Assembly: GCA_947497265.1 (NCBI GenBank)
Contig: CANMFP010000003.1
Location: 62,001-126,000 of the forward strand
DNA length: 64,000 nucleotides
Source: an uncultured Isoptericola sp.
GTDB lineage: Bacteria > Actinomycetota > Actinomycetes > Actinomycetales > Cellulomonadaceae
Reading direction: 5' to 3'
Made by a program: the position numbers and the translations under genes
The notes under the pieces: model-generated
Seen by the model: the letters and a program-made list of their open reading frames with translations, nothing else
Told to the model about the DNA's origin: nothing
Database searches by the model: none
In this document: one piece after another, positions 18,185-28,283 of the stretch
Numbering within the stretch: position 1 is the first letter of the stretch
How the letters are laid out: each line of letters starts with the position of its first letter

Positions 18185-19876
18185 CTACGACGTCGTGAAT
18201 CCCGCCAGCCCCGCGGGCCACCAGCGCAGCAGGAAGCCGTCCACGGCGACGTCGACCCCCCACCCCTCCTCGGGCAGGTCGGTGGACCACAGGTCCTCCC
18301 CCGTGGCGGCGTCGATCGCCCGCCACCGCGACACCACCTCCGTGTCGGTGTAGGTCGGGATGACGAGGGCCACCACCGTCCCGTCGGTGAACACCGACCG
18401 CACCTGGCCGTCGCGCCCGTCGGTGAGTGCCGCGTACTCCTGGAGCAGGTCGTCGCGCACCCACAGGACCTCGCCGGTCGCGAGGTCCAGCCCGGCCACC
18501 CGGTCGCGCTCGTCCAGCACGACCGCGGTACCCCCGGCCCGCGCGAGGTAGCTCGTGGCGGACAGCTGCACCGACCAGACCGTCCCGCCGTCGGGTCCGA
18601 CGGCGCGGACCTCGTCCCGGCCCGCGACCAGCCAGCGCTGGTCCGAGCGCCCGTCCGTGGCACGCGGGTCCAGCAGCCGGCCCTCGACGTCGAAGCGGTG
18701 CGCGCCGTCGGAGTCCAGCACCTGGAACTCCCACGACGACTGACCCCACGGCCCGGCGGAGACGGCATAGCCGCCGTCGACCAGCGGCCGCACCCTGCGG
18801 ACCACGTCGCCCCCGGCGTCCTCCAGGCCCGTCAGGTCGAGGCGCCGTCCGTCCGGCGTGAAGTACGCCAGCACGCCGCAGCTGGAGAACCCGACGAGGC
18901 GTCCGCTGACCATGTGCTCGACGTCGCCACGGCGGTCGAGCTGGGCGTTGCGGCCCCCGGTGGTCCAGCGCACGCACCGGGTGGAGTCGGTCACCTCGCC
19001 GAAGGGCACGACCTCCGCCCACCGCTCCGCGCCCGTGACGGCGTCCGTCGCGCGCACCTCGAGGTCGTACCCGTCGTCGATCTCCCCCACGACGGTCAGG
19101 TTCGTCATCGGGTCGCCGCGGAGCTGGACGTCCACGTCGCGGGCCTCGCCCACCCAGGTCGCGGTGAGCACCGTGCCCTGCGGCCCGGGCACCACGACGT
19201 CGTGCTCCTCGGTGACGGCCCGCCGCCCCAGCACCGTCCCGTCCGGGTCGACGGTGGTCACCATGGCCTCACCCGAGACGGCCTCCCCCACGCACACGAC
19301 CTGGGCCGTCGAGGTCAGCTCGACCGTCTCGGCCCAGAACGCCAGGCCGGGTCCGCACACGGCGGCACGGTCCACGAGGTCGACGGTCCAGCGCCGCTGT
19401 CCCGTCAGCAGGTCGATGCCGAGCAGCTCGTCGTACCGGTGGACGCCCGCGACCCCGCCTGCCACGGCGACCAGGCCGCCCGGGGTCCGCACGCCGACCT
19501 CACCGTCCTCGACGCGCCACGCCTCGGTCGGCGGTGCCCCGAGGTCGACGAGGCCGCCCGCCGCGGCTCGCAGCTCGTCCGAGCGTCCCCGGTCGAGGAC
19601 GCCGTCGACCACCACGACCGCGACCACCAGCATGGCCGCCACCATGACGGCACCGAACCGGGTGCGGCGGGACAGTCCGCGCCACCGCCGACCGGCGCGG
19701 GACAGGACGCCCGGACCGGCGGACGGCGACCCGGGTTCGGGGCCGACGGCGCAGACAGGGTCGGGTGGCTCGCCCGAGGCCGTGCCGGCCGCAGGAGATT
19801 CCGCGGCCTCCGTGCCGTCGTCGGGCACGAGGTCGAACGTGTAGGCCCTCTCAGGGGCTCGACGCCGTCGCCCCAC
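18185..19876 (-). CDS. Membrane-anchored PQQ-like beta-propeller protein (copy 1)
   Basis: 563 residues. A disordered, acidic N-terminal part of about 75 residues is followed by a basic stretch and one transmembrane helix (AVMVAAMLVVAVVVVDGVL, about 78-97); the rest lies outside the cell and consists of WD/PQQ-like repeats (for example LLGIDLLTGQRRWTVDL, VAGLDLATGEVLWVRDDL, IDAATGEDLWSTDLP). It is a type II-oriented surface protein of unknown role. It shares layout with the gene immediately upstream, from which it is separated by 9 nt, so the pair looks like a tandem duplication. TAACGT ends 6 nt before the GTG start, giving a possible promoter of its own. Confidence 0.7.
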   Translation of the reverse strand: MGRRRRAPERAYTFDLVPDDGTEAAESPAAGTASGEPPDPVCAVGPEPGSPSAGPGVLSRAGRRWRGLSRRTRFGAVMVAAMLVVAVVVVDGVLDRGRSDELRAAAGGLVDLGAPPTEAWRVEDGEVGVRTPGGLVAVAGGVAGVHRYDELLGIDLLTGQRRWTVDLVDRAAVCGPGLAFWAETVELTSTAQVVCVGEAVSGEAMVTTVDPDGTVLGRRAVTEEHDVVVPGPQGTVLTATWVGEARDVDVQLRGDPMTNLTVVGEIDDGYDLEVRATDAVTGAERWAEVVPFGEVTDSTRCVRWTTGGRNAQLDRRGDVEHMVSGRLVGFSSCGVLAYFTPDGRRLDLTGLEDAGGDVVRRVRPLVDGGYAVSAGPWGQSSWEFQVLDSDGAHRFDVEGRLLDPRATDGRSDQRWLVAGRDEVRAVGPDGGTVWSVQLSATSYLARAGGTAVVLDERDRVAGLDLATGEVLWVRDDLLQEYAALTDGRDGQVRSVFTDGTVVALVIPTYTDTEVVSRWRAIDAATGEDLWSTDLPEEGWGVDVAVDGFLLRWWPAGLAGFTTS

Positions 19877-19882
19877 TCCCCG

Positions 19883-19888
19883 ACGTTA
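19883..19888 (-). promoter_or_regulatory. Putative leaderless -10 element of beta-propeller copy 1
   Basis: TAACGT on the minus strand ends 6 nt before the GTG at 19876; it overlaps the last codons of copy 2. Confidence 0.4.
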
Positions 19889-21550
19889 GCGCGGAGCGAG
19901 GATGCTCACCGAGGTGACGTCAGACCGGTAGACACCCATCGCGTCCGCGCGCCCCACCTCCTGCAGCACCACGTGGCCGTCGACGGCCGAGAGGTACGGG
20001 ACGCGGCCGGCGTCGAGGCGTTCGCGGTCCGCCGCGCCGGTGGCGAGATCCATGGTGAGCAGCTCGCCCACCTCGACGTCATCCTCGTAGCCGATCAGCG
20101 CGACCATCACCCGCTCGCCGTCGGTCACGGCCGAGGTGGGCCAGCCGTACAGCTCCTGCGGGTCGTACAGGGCGACGCGCCACAGCTCGCTGCCGTCGGC
20201 CACGTCGAGCGCCACGACGTCCGACTGCCCGGCGACCACCAGCGCCTCGCCGACCTGCGCCAGGACGTGCGGGTCCATCAGGTCGTGGCGCCACAGCTCT
20301 TCGCCGTCGAGGTCCAGCCCCACGATCGCCTCGTAGCCCGCCGTCGCGACGACGACGGGTCCGCGAGCGTCCACCGCCGCGTGCGGGACGCTGATCGTCG
20401 ACCGCGAGGACTCGAGGCGCACGGTCCCGTCGGCGGCCAGCAGCACCGAGCCGTCAGGCCCGCTGGCGGTGGGCACGACGTGGCCCCCGCCCGGGTACGG
20501 GACGACCTCCCCGCCTCCGCGCTGGGCGCCGCCGCCGGCGTGCTCGGCGAACGACCTGCCGTCGGGCGTGGTGGCGCCGCCGACGTCGCACCAGCGGTAG
20601 CCGACGACGGCGGGTGACGAGTGCAGCCGACGTTCCGGCGAGACTTCCAGCCGGTACGGCGCCGACCGGTCGAACGTGTCGAGCCCGACCGCCTCCGACT
20701 CGTCCCAGACGAACGCGCACTCGTCCAGCAGGCGGCCGGCATGGGCGGTGGTCGGCACCTCGAACCGGAGGTCTCCCGTCACCGCGTCCTCCACCCGCAC
20801 CGACGCCCTCCCCGGCTCGACGTCGCGGAGCGCTGCGCGGGCGTCCTCCTGGGTGGCGTACCGGCGATCGTCCGGCATGTCCGTGTCGTGGTTCGCCACC
20901 AGGAGACCGCCGTCGGCCGCGGGCGCGACGTCACGGTCCTCGCCGCCGTACTCCGCGGCCGGGAGCTCCCGGTGCCCGACCACGTCACCCGCCGCGTCGA
21001 GGACGGTCACGGTGCGTTCCTCGGCCGGACCGTGCAGGCACGTCACCAGGTCGCTCGGCATGCTCCACTCGACACCGCTCTCCAGCCGCGGCCGCGGACC
21101 GCAGACCGGATCCGCACCGAGGTTCGCGCGCCAGCGCTCCTGCCCGGACCCGGCGTCCCGCGCGACCACGTCCTCGTCCTCGTCCAGGACGACCCCGCCG
21201 CCCGGGAGCACCGCGAGGACACCGTTGCCCTCCGCACGCCAGACCTCGCCGACCTCCCCCGTCAGCGAGAGCACGCCGCCGGGCGCCGACCGCAGCCGCT
21301 CGTCGTGGGTGTGCGAGACCACGGCCGCCGCGACGGCCGTGCCGCCGATCAGGACGAGCACCACCCCGCCGGCCGCACCCGCGAGCAGCCGACGCTGCCG
21401 ACGGTCCGCGCGGCGCCACCGGTCGCCGGCGCGGGACCACCACCCGGCGCGGGTGTCCGCCGCGACGGGCGTGCCGCCGTCGGCCCCCTCGGCCTCGACG
21501 TCGGACGAGACGTCGAAGGAGACCATGCCGGGGTCACGTCGTCGGGCCAC
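19886..21550 (-). CDS. Membrane-anchored PQQ-like beta-propeller protein (copy 2)
   Basis: 554 residues with the same plan as the downstream copy: short cytoplasmic N-terminus, basic segment, one helix (about 56-80, LLAGAAGGVVLVLIGGTAVA) and an extracellular region with propeller-type repeats ending in LDLDGEELWRHDL, LDVADGSELWRVALYD and MDLATGAADRERL. Sequence similarity to the first copy is moderate and mostly in the repeats and the EVWR(A/V)E(D/G) segment after the helix. Function unknown; ligand sensing or cell-wall association are only guesses. TACGTT ends 6 nt before the GTG start. Confidence 0.7.
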   Translation of the reverse strand: MARRRDPGMVSFDVSSDVEAEGADGGTPVAADTRAGWWSRAGDRWRRADRRQRRLLAGAAGGVVLVLIGGTAVAAAVVSHTHDERLRSAPGGVLSLTGEVGEVWRAEGNGVLAVLPGGGVVLDEDEDVVARDAGSGQERWRANLGADPVCGPRPRLESGVEWSMPSDLVTCLHGPAEERTVTVLDAAGDVVGHRELPAAEYGGEDRDVAPAADGGLLVANHDTDMPDDRRYATQEDARAALRDVEPGRASVRVEDAVTGDLRFEVPTTAHAGRLLDECAFVWDESEAVGLDTFDRSAPYRLEVSPERRLHSSPAVVGYRWCDVGGATTPDGRSFAEHAGGGAQRGGGEVVPYPGGGHVVPTASGPDGSVLLAADGTVRLESSRSTISVPHAAVDARGPVVVATAGYEAIVGLDLDGEELWRHDLMDPHVLAQVGEALVVAGQSDVVALDVADGSELWRVALYDPQELYGWPTSAVTDGERVMVALIGYEDDVEVGELLTMDLATGAADRERLDAGRVPYLSAVDGHVVLQEVGRADAMGVYRSDVTSVSILAPR

Positions 21551-21593
21551 GGGGGCAACGTACCAACCAGGAACCGGTCATGGATGCCGACGA

Positions 21594-22826
21594 TCACGCC
21601 TCGGCGCGCAGCGCCTGCTTCCACGAGACCCGGCCGCCGGTCTGCATGAGCGCCCCGCGGAACGCCCGCTCGGAGACGAGCAGGGCCAGCACCGCGAACG
21701 CCCCGAGGATCAGCAACGAGACCACCGGCTCCCACCACGTCGTCTCGCCCGAGAGCACGCGCGCCGGCATCGCCACCACGTTCGCGACCGGGATGTACGA
21801 CAGCACCGTCTGGAACGTGCCCGAGGCCGAGAACGTCAGGAAGTAGACACCCATCACCAGCATCGTCATCGGCGTGGAGGTGTACTGCAGGTCCTCGGAC
21901 CGGCTGGCCAGCGCCCCCGCCACCGCGTACAGCGCAGCCAGCGCCAGGAAGCCGACCGTGAAGAACACGACGAACCAGATCAGCGACGTCGACAGCGCGG
22001 GCAGCGCGATCGAGATCGGGCTCGCGGCCACGGCGACAAGACCCACGGCCGCGAACAGCAGGTTCTGCCCCACGGCGATCACCGAGCTGCCCAGGATCTT
22101 GCCCGCCAGGAGCTGGCGCAGCGGCACGGCCGTCGCGATGATCTCCACCAGTCGCGACTGCTTCTCCTCCACCACCGAGCTCGCGATCATCATGCCCGAG
22201 CCGATCGCGCCCGCGAAGAACAGGAACGACAGGGCGAAGGTCGCGAAGAACACCGTGTCCTCGCCCATCGCCTGCGGGTCCAGCGCCTCCGTGGTGAGCG
22301 CGGCCCCCTCCGACAACGCGTCCATGGAGGTCCCGGCGGCCTCCGCGTTCGCCGCCAGGACCTGCTGCTCGACGGCGGTGCCCACCAGCCGGGAGACGGT
22401 ACCGTCCGGCTGGCCCTCGCCGGCCAGCACCCAGCCGCCGTCGCCCGGGTGCAGCCACACGTCCGCGTCGCCGGTGGACAGGGCGGCGCGCGCGGCGTCG
22501 TCGTCCGCAACCTCGAGGAGCTCGAGCTCGGTGCTGCCGTTCTCCGCCTCGGCGAGCTCGGCAGCCCCGGTCACCGACCCGACCGCCGTGGCGTCGGTGC
22601 CCGCCACCGCCACGGTGTAGGTGTCGACCCGGGACGACTGCCACGTGAAGAAGGCAGCGAGCAGACCGATCACCACGAGCGACACCAGCAGCCCGATGAC
22701 GAACGCCTTGTTCATCACCCGGGTGACGATCTCGCGCTGGGCCACGAGCAGCCATGCGCCCCGGGTGCCGTCGTCCGGCGGGTCCTGGACCGGCGCGTTC
22801 GAAGGGCTCTGCGTCAGGGTGGTCAT
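21594..22826 (-). CDS. natB: ABC-2 permease, NatB/YhaP type
   Basis: 410 residues. One helix near residues 43-63 is followed by a large extracytoplasmic domain of about 115 residues, then five or so helices from about 180 to 390, the arrangement of NatB-like sodium or drug exporters. The start overlaps the ATPase stop (ATGA). It belongs to the second kinase-regulator-ABC module. The gene symbol is used in the family sense only; sodium export has not been shown for this protein. Confidence 0.85.
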   Translation of the reverse strand: MTTLTQSPSNAPVQDPPDDGTRGAWLLVAQREIVTRVMNKAFVIGLLVSLVVIGLLAAFFTWQSSRVDTYTVAVAGTDATAVGSVTGAAELAEAENGSTELELLEVADDDAARAALSTGDADVWLHPGDGGWVLAGEGQPDGTVSRLVGTAVEQQVLAANAEAAGTSMDALSEGAALTTEALDPQAMGEDTVFFATFALSFLFFAGAIGSGMMIASSVVEEKQSRLVEIIATAVPLRQLLAGKILGSSVIAVGQNLLFAAVGLVAVAASPISIALPALSTSLIWFVVFFTVGFLALAALYAVAGALASRSEDLQYTSTPMTMLVMGVYFLTFSASGTFQTVLSYIPVANVVAMPARVLSGETTWWEPVVSLLILGAFAVLALLVSERAFRGALMQTGGRVSWKQALRAEA

Positions 22827-23710
22827 GCCGTCACCTCACGGTAGATCTGGGCCAGGGAAGGCCGGACGGGGCTGAGCTCGTGGACCTGCCCGCGCTCCAT
22901 GGCGGTGGCGAGCAGGCGCTGCGTGGTGGCGTCGTCGGCGAGCTCGACCAGCGCCGTCGGGCCGTCGACGTCGACGGCGTGCACGCCCGGGACGCCGCGT
23001 ACCCAGCCGGCGTCGGAGTCGAGCACCAGGCGGTGCCGCACCGTGCCCGCCTGCTGGAGCTCGGTGGGCGTGCCGTCGGCGACGACGTTGCCCGCGCGCA
23101 GGATGACGAGGCGCTCGCAGAGGCGCTCGACCAGGTCGAGCTGGTGCGAGCTGAACAGCACGGGGACCCCGCGAGCGGTGTGCTCGCGCAGCAGGTCGAC
23201 CATGCCGTCGACGGCCGCCGGGTCCAGGCCGGAGAACGGCTCGTCGAGGATGAGCGCCCGCGGCCGGCCCATGAGCGCCGCGGTGATCTGCACGCGCTGC
23301 TGGTTGCCCAGGCTGAGCTTCTCGACGTGGTCCTTGGCCCGCTCGGCGAGACCGAGCCGGTCGAGGTGCTCCATCGCCTCGGTCCGGGCGGTGGCGGCAG
23401 GGATGCCGCGCAGCCGTGCCAGGTAGACGAGCTGGTCGATGGCGGGCTGCTTCGGGTAGAGGCCGCGTTCCTCGGGCATGTACCCGAACGAGCGACGGTC
23501 CGCGCGGGTCACCGGTGCGCCGCCGAACCGCACCTCCCCGGACGTGATCGACAGGACGCCCATCATCATGCGCATGGTGGTGGTCTTGCCGGCGCCGTTG
23601 GAGCCGACGAACCCGGTGAGCATGCCTCCGGGCGCCTGGAAGGAGACGCCGTCGACGGCGCGGCGGTCTCCGAAGGTTCTGGTCAGGTCGTGGACCTCGA
23701 GCATGGTCAT
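22823..23710 (-). CDS. natA: ABC transporter ATP-binding protein, NatA type
   Basis: 295 residues. Walker A GSNGAGKTTTMRMMMG, signature LSLGNQQRVQI, Walker B ALILDEPFSGLDP and the switch SSHQLDLVERLCERL are intact. The C-terminal 80 residues form the domain found in NatA-like exporters. ATG at 23710 is preferred because TAGCGT ends 7 nt upstream and the protein then begins MTMLEVHDLTRTFG. Translationally coupled to the permease; 134 nt downstream of the response regulator on the same strand, in a gap that carries a 14 nt sequence (GACCxGCATCGTG) repeated two to three times at 23786-23823. Confidence 0.92.
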   Translation of the reverse strand: MTMLEVHDLTRTFGDRRAVDGVSFQAPGGMLTGFVGSNGAGKTTTMRMMMGVLSITSGEVRFGGAPVTRADRRSFGYMPEERGLYPKQPAIDQLVYLARLRGIPAATARTEAMEHLDRLGLAERAKDHVEKLSLGNQQRVQITAALMGRPRALILDEPFSGLDPAAVDGMVDLLREHTARGVPVLFSSHQLDLVERLCERLVILRAGNVVADGTPTELQQAGTVRHRLVLDSDAGWVRGVPGVHAVDVDGPTALVELADDATTQRLLATAMERGQVHELSPVRPSLAQIYREVTA

Positions 23711-23844
23711 GGCACCGACGCTACGGCGAGCCGGGCGCGCGCGGATCCGTCGCAGGAGGGAATCTGCCGCCTCCCCCTCACGACGGACCAGCATCGTGGA
23801 CCGGCATCGTGGACCGACATCAGCGGCCGACGGCGGAACGTCCG

Positions 23845-24533
<689 letters not shown>

Positions 24534-24537
<4 letters not shown>

Positions 24538-25919
24538 GAGCCCTCCACGGGCAGGGGCAGCCGCACGCGCACACGGTACCCACCGGTCACGCGCGGGCCG
24601 ATCTCCGCCACCCCGTGGTGCGTGGCGACCCGCTCACGGATGCCCACCAGCCCCAGCCCGGACCCGGAGGAGCCCGGCCGGGCACGGCCCTCGTCGATCA
24701 CCTCGACCTCGGCATACCCGCCGCGGAACCTGGCGTCGTCGTCGACCGGCCGCCGGTCGACCCGCACGGTGACGCTCGCCGCGCGGGCCGTGGAGTGCTT
24801 GCGGACGTTGGCCAGCGCCTCCTGCGCGGTCCGGAACAGGCTGAGGCCTACCGGCCCGGGCACCGCCGCCTCCGCACCGGTCGGTTCGGCGACGAGCGTG
24901 TACGTCACGTCCAGGCCGCCGTCCGCACCGGCCAGCCGCTCGATGTCGGCGACCCCGGGCTCGGGCGAGCGGTCCCCGCCGTCCGCCGTGCCGCCGTCGT
25001 CGGCCCCGATGTCCCGGAGCGTGCCGACCAGGCCACGCATCTGCTCCACGGCGTCGCGCGAGGCCGTCTCGATCGTGGCGAGCGGTCCCTGCGCGTCCGG
25101 GGCGGCGTCCCCGCCCTTGGCGAGGAGCCGCCGCGCGGCCGCCGCCTGGATCCCGATGACGGAGACGTGGTGCGCGACGACGTCGTGCAGCTCGCGCGCG
25201 ATGCGCAGCCGCTCGGTGACGACGGCGCGGCGACCGAGCTCGGTGGCCTGCCGCTCGATGGTGGCCGCCTGCGCCGTGAGCTGCGCCCGGCGCCGGGCGG
25301 CGTGCCACGTGACCTGCCCGAGCGCGATGGCGCCGAAGAAATAGGCGACGTTCGTCAACCAGGTCTGGGCGATCATGGCGTCGAGCGCCGCGATGGCCCC
25401 GGGCGGGTCGTCGAGCAGGCCTTCGTTCTCCGCGTAGTGCTGCAGGGCCGAGCTGATGGCCGTCTGCCAGAACAGCCAGCCGAACATGGCGGCCAGGCTG
25501 GCCGCGACCACGATGATCATCGCCCGGCGGTCCCGCGCCCAGGCCACCGCCGTGTACAGCGTCATGAAGTACACGACCTGCAGCACCTGGGTCATCGGGA
25601 CGGCCGGCACGGTCAGCCCGACCAGCAGGAAGTGCGAGTAGACGAGCGCGAGCACCAGCAGCGGGTACCGGCGCCGGGCCACGAGCGGGAGCGCGCCCGC
25701 CGCCGACAGCACGTAGAGCAGCCAGGCCGGCCGGGTGTCGTCGTAGAAGTAGCCCGCCGAACGGGACAGCTCCATGCCCGCCACCGCGAGGACGGTCAGG
25801 GTCAGCCCGAGCCACACGTCACGCCGGTAGGCGGCGCGAGGATCGGCGGGGACACGTTCGAAGTCGTCGTCGACGCCGAACCACTCGGCGATCACGGCGG
25901 TCGGGCGGGGACGCGGCAT
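24534..25919 (-). CDS. Sensor histidine kinase, HisKA_3 type (second module)
   Basis: 461 residues. Five to six hydrophobic segments lie between residues 38 and 245 with only short loops. The H-box is [19 protein letters not shown], the N-box [15 protein letters not shown] and the G-box [14 protein letters not shown] Gly/Asp-rich loop around residues 320-335 may be disordered. The ATG start at 25919 follows TACGCT by 6 nt, the same spacing as in the paralogous kinase. Divergent from the metallo-hydrolase gene. Confidence 0.92.
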
Positions 25920-25925
25920 CCCCTC

Positions 25926-25931
25926 AGCGTA
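25926..25931 (-). promoter_or_regulatory. Putative leaderless -10 element of the second kinase gene
   Basis: TACGCT on the minus strand ends 6 nt before the ATG at 25919; the gap GAGGGG could alternatively act as a ribosome binding site. Confidence 0.45.
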
Positions 25932-26018
25932 GGCAGTCGGCGCCGTGGCGGGATCCGTCGCACGGCGGAGACGGCGGGCCGACGGGTGGCGCTCCCGGCG
26001 CCGTGCCAGCCTGTGGCC

Positions 26019-26858
26019 ATGACGTCCTTCTGGATCTGCCGCACCTGCGCCGTCGAGCACGCGTCACGGCCGGAGGTCTGCGCGATCTGCGCGGACGAGC
26101 GCCAGTGGGTCCCGGCGTCGGGCCAGGCCTGGGCCACGCTCGACGAGCTCGCCGCCGAGGGCCAGGCGATCGTGGTCGACGAGCTGGAGCCGGACCTGTT
26201 CGCGCTGCAGACCGCTCCGGGCGTGGGTATCGGGCAGCAGTCCAAGCTGCTGCGCACCCCGGCAGGGTCGCTGCTGTGGGACCCGCTGGGGTTCGTGGAC
26301 GACGACGGCGTCGCGGCCGTGCGCGACCTGGCCGGCCCCGCGGGGGTCGTCGCGGTCGTGGCGAGCCATCCCCACATGTTCGGTGTCCAGGTCGAGTGGA
26401 GCCGGCGGCTCGCCGGGGACGGCGGACCGGTGCCGGTGCTGGTCTCCGCGGCGGACGCGGGATGGGTCGCCCGCCCGGACGCCGCGATCGAGACGTGGTC
26501 GGGCGAGCGGGAGGTGCTGCCCGGGGTGACGCTCAGCCAGCCGGGCGGGCACTTCCCGGGCTCCGCCGTCGTGCACTGGGACGCCGGGGCGGAGGGCCGC
26601 GGGGTGCTGCTGTCGGGCGACACGATCTTCGCCAACGCCGACCGCACCTCGGCGAGCTTCATGCGCAGCTACCCGAACCACGTCCCGCTCTCCGGGGCGG
26701 TGGCGCTGCGGGTCGCCGGGCATGTGGCCCGGCGACCCTTCGACCGGATGTACAACAACTTCGACGGCGTGATCCCCGCCGACGCGCGCGCCGTCGTGCT
26801 GCACTCGGCACGGCGGCACGCGGCGTGGGTGCGCGGGGACTTCGACCACCTCACGTGA
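26019..26858 (+). CDS. Metallo-beta-lactamase-fold protein with N-terminal rubredoxin-like zinc knuckle
   Basis: 279 residues. The first 35 residues hold two CxxC pairs (ICRTC and VCAICADE), a small zinc or iron site. The rest is an MBL fold with SHPHMFG (HxH), GGHFPGSAV and LSGDTIF, the last carrying the bridging Asp; metal ligation may be incomplete because the classical HxHxDH is not present. It probably hydrolyses or oxidises a small molecule; no substrate can be named. CAGCCT ends 6 nt before the ATG and no ribosome binding site is seen. It converges on the AztD-like gene. Confidence 0.78.
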   Translation: MTSFWICRTCAVEHASRPEVCAICADERQWVPASGQAWATLDELAAEGQAIVVDELEPDLFALQTAPGVGIGQQSKLLRTPAGSLLWDPLGFVDDDGVAAVRDLAGPAGVVAVVASHPHMFGVQVEWSRRLAGDGGPVPVLVSAADAGWVARPDAAIETWSGEREVLPGVTLSQPGGHFPGSAVVHWDAGAEGRGVLLSGDTIFANADRTSASFMRSYPNHVPLSGAVALRVAGHVARRPFDRMYNNFDGVIPADARAVVLHSARRHAAWVRGDFDHLT

Positions 26859-26882
26859 CCGCGGCCGGTGCACCGCCGCGCG

Positions 26883-28172
26883 TCAGTGGTCGTGGTCGTC
26901 GCCCTCGTGGTCGGAGGCCGGTTCGCCGAGGACGCCGGTGATCTCGTTCGGCGTGGCGCCCAGCTCGCCCGAGGCCCAGACCTCGCCGTCCACGACGTCG
27001 ACCGCGTGGATCGAGTCGTTCGCCGGGTCGGTCACGTAGACGGAGCCGTCCAGGGTGAGCACGGCCGGCCGGGGCTCCTGCCAGTCCATCGGCTCCTCCC
27101 ACTCGTCGAGCACCGGGATCGTGGAGGTGATCTCGGCCGTCTCCGGGTCGATGACCTGCAGGTCGCCGTCGGTGGTGAGCACGAGCGCCTCGCCGTCGTC
27201 GCCGCGGGCCAGCGAGCGGAACGTGTACGACGCCGGGAGCTCCACGAGCTCCAGGCTCGCGTCGCGGGAGTCGATCAGGCTGACCGTGGTGGGCCGCTCG
27301 AGCTCGGCGTCCGGGTCGGTCTTGTAGTCGCCGAGCACGATCGACGACGCCTCGGTGCCGGCCTGGTTGCCGATGCGGGAGTAGTCGTCCGGCGTGGTCA
27401 CCTCGGTGATCTCTCCGTCGGCGTAGAGCAGCGCGCCGTCCTCGCAGCCGACGACGACGGCCTCGTCCGCGGCGACGGCCTCGCCGTGGACGCCGGGGCA
27501 CTCGTCGCTCGCGGCGATCTCCTCGCCGTCGGCGTCGAGCACGCGGATGCTGCTGCGCTCCTCCTCGGTGCCCGCGGTGACCAGCAGCGACCCGTCGCTC
27601 AGCGGGACGGCCACGCCGTGGTGCGCGTCCGGGAGCTGGACCTCCTCGACCCCGTCCTGGGTGGCGATCTCGGCGGAGTCGACGAGCTGCACCAGACCGG
27701 TGCCGTCGTCGAAGAGCGCCGTGACGCCGTCGTGCACCACGGCGTGGCCGGGCTTCTCGGCGGCGTAGGTGACGTCGCTGAGCTCCGGCGTGGAGGTGAA
27801 GTGGTGGAAGTGGTCGCCGTGCCCCTCGCCCCAGGTGCCGGTGTCGAGCACCTGGAACCCGCCGGTGGTCGAGACGAGGACGTGCCTGCCGTCTCCGGCC
27901 GGGTTGAGCCGGTTGAAGCCGTCGAGCTCGAGGTCGGCGACCTCATCGAGGCTCTGGGCGTCGAGCACCTTGATGCCGCCGTCGTAGGTGACGGCGAGGC
28001 GCGGGCTGCGCCCCTGGACCTCGGTGGGTGCCGCGGTGCTGGTCTCCTCGGCGGTGGTGCCGGCCGGCTCGGCTCCGGCGACCGGCGCCTCGGTCTCGGT
28101 GCCGCAGGCCGCGACGAGCGCGATCGGCAGGGTCAGGGCGAGCGCCGTGGCGGCGCGGGAACGGGTGTTCAT
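26883..28172 (-). CDS. aztD: AztD-like periplasmic/surface zinc metallochaperone lipoprotein
   Basis: 429 residues with a lipoprotein signal (lipobox ALVAACG, Cys about residue 23). The mature part is a beta-propeller-like protein with a His-rich loop GEGHGDHFHHF (about residue 117) and a C-terminal HEGDDHDH tail, as in AztD, which hands zinc to the binding protein AztC of an ABC importer. No aztABC genes are next to it. Two near-identical Zur-like boxes lie upstream, supporting a zinc-starvation role. GGAAAG about 9 nt before the ATG is a possible ribosome binding site. The final assignment rests on motifs plus operator context. Confidence 0.75.
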   Translation of the reverse strand: MNTRSRAATALALTLPIALVAACGTETEAPVAGAEPAGTTAEETSTAAPTEVQGRSPRLAVTYDGGIKVLDAQSLDEVADLELDGFNRLNPAGDGRHVLVSTTGGFQVLDTGTWGEGHGDHFHHFTSTPELSDVTYAAEKPGHAVVHDGVTALFDDGTGLVQLVDSAEIATQDGVEEVQLPDAHHGVAVPLSDGSLLVTAGTEEERSSIRVLDADGEEIAASDECPGVHGEAVAADEAVVVGCEDGALLYADGEITEVTTPDDYSRIGNQAGTEASSIVLGDYKTDPDAELERPTTVSLIDSRDASLELVELPASYTFRSLARGDDGEALVLTTDGDLQVIDPETAEITSTIPVLDEWEEPMDWQEPRPAVLTLDGSVYVTDPANDSIHAVDVVDGEVWASGELGATPNEITGVLGEPASDHEGDDHDH

Positions 28173-28216
28173 GGGTGGTGGCTTTCCGTCTCAGAGGCAG
28201 GACAACAAGATGCGAA

Positions 28217-28231
28217 CGAGAACCATTCGCA
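28217..28231 (-). promoter_or_regulatory. Zur-like box 1
   Basis: CGAGAACCATTCGCA shares GAGAACCATT exactly with box 2 and lies about 45 nt upstream of the aztD start. Being next to a zinc chaperone gene, it is probably a Zur operator. Confidence 0.5.
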
Positions 28232-28257
28232 GCAAGACGCCATGAGTCAACCACGCA

Positions 28258-28272
28258 TGAGAACCATTATCA
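28258..28272 (-). promoter_or_regulatory. Zur-like box 2
   Basis: TGAGAACCATTATCA is a near palindrome (arms TGAGAA and TTATCA) of the AT-rich type bound by actinobacterial Zur. It lies 41 nt from box 1, centre to centre about four helical turns, between aztD and the end of the potassium channel gene. Confidence 0.6.
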
Positions 28273-28283
28273 AGAATGGCCTC

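Noticed and set aside
17690..20617. 975-residue plus-strand open frame
   Set aside because: Antisense to the nuclease and the two propeller genes; composition of a GC-rich shadow frame.
23786..23823. Short tandem repeats of about 14 nt, considered as CRISPR-like or an operator array
   Set aside because: Only two to three degenerate copies, no spacers and no cas genes; more likely a local duplication.
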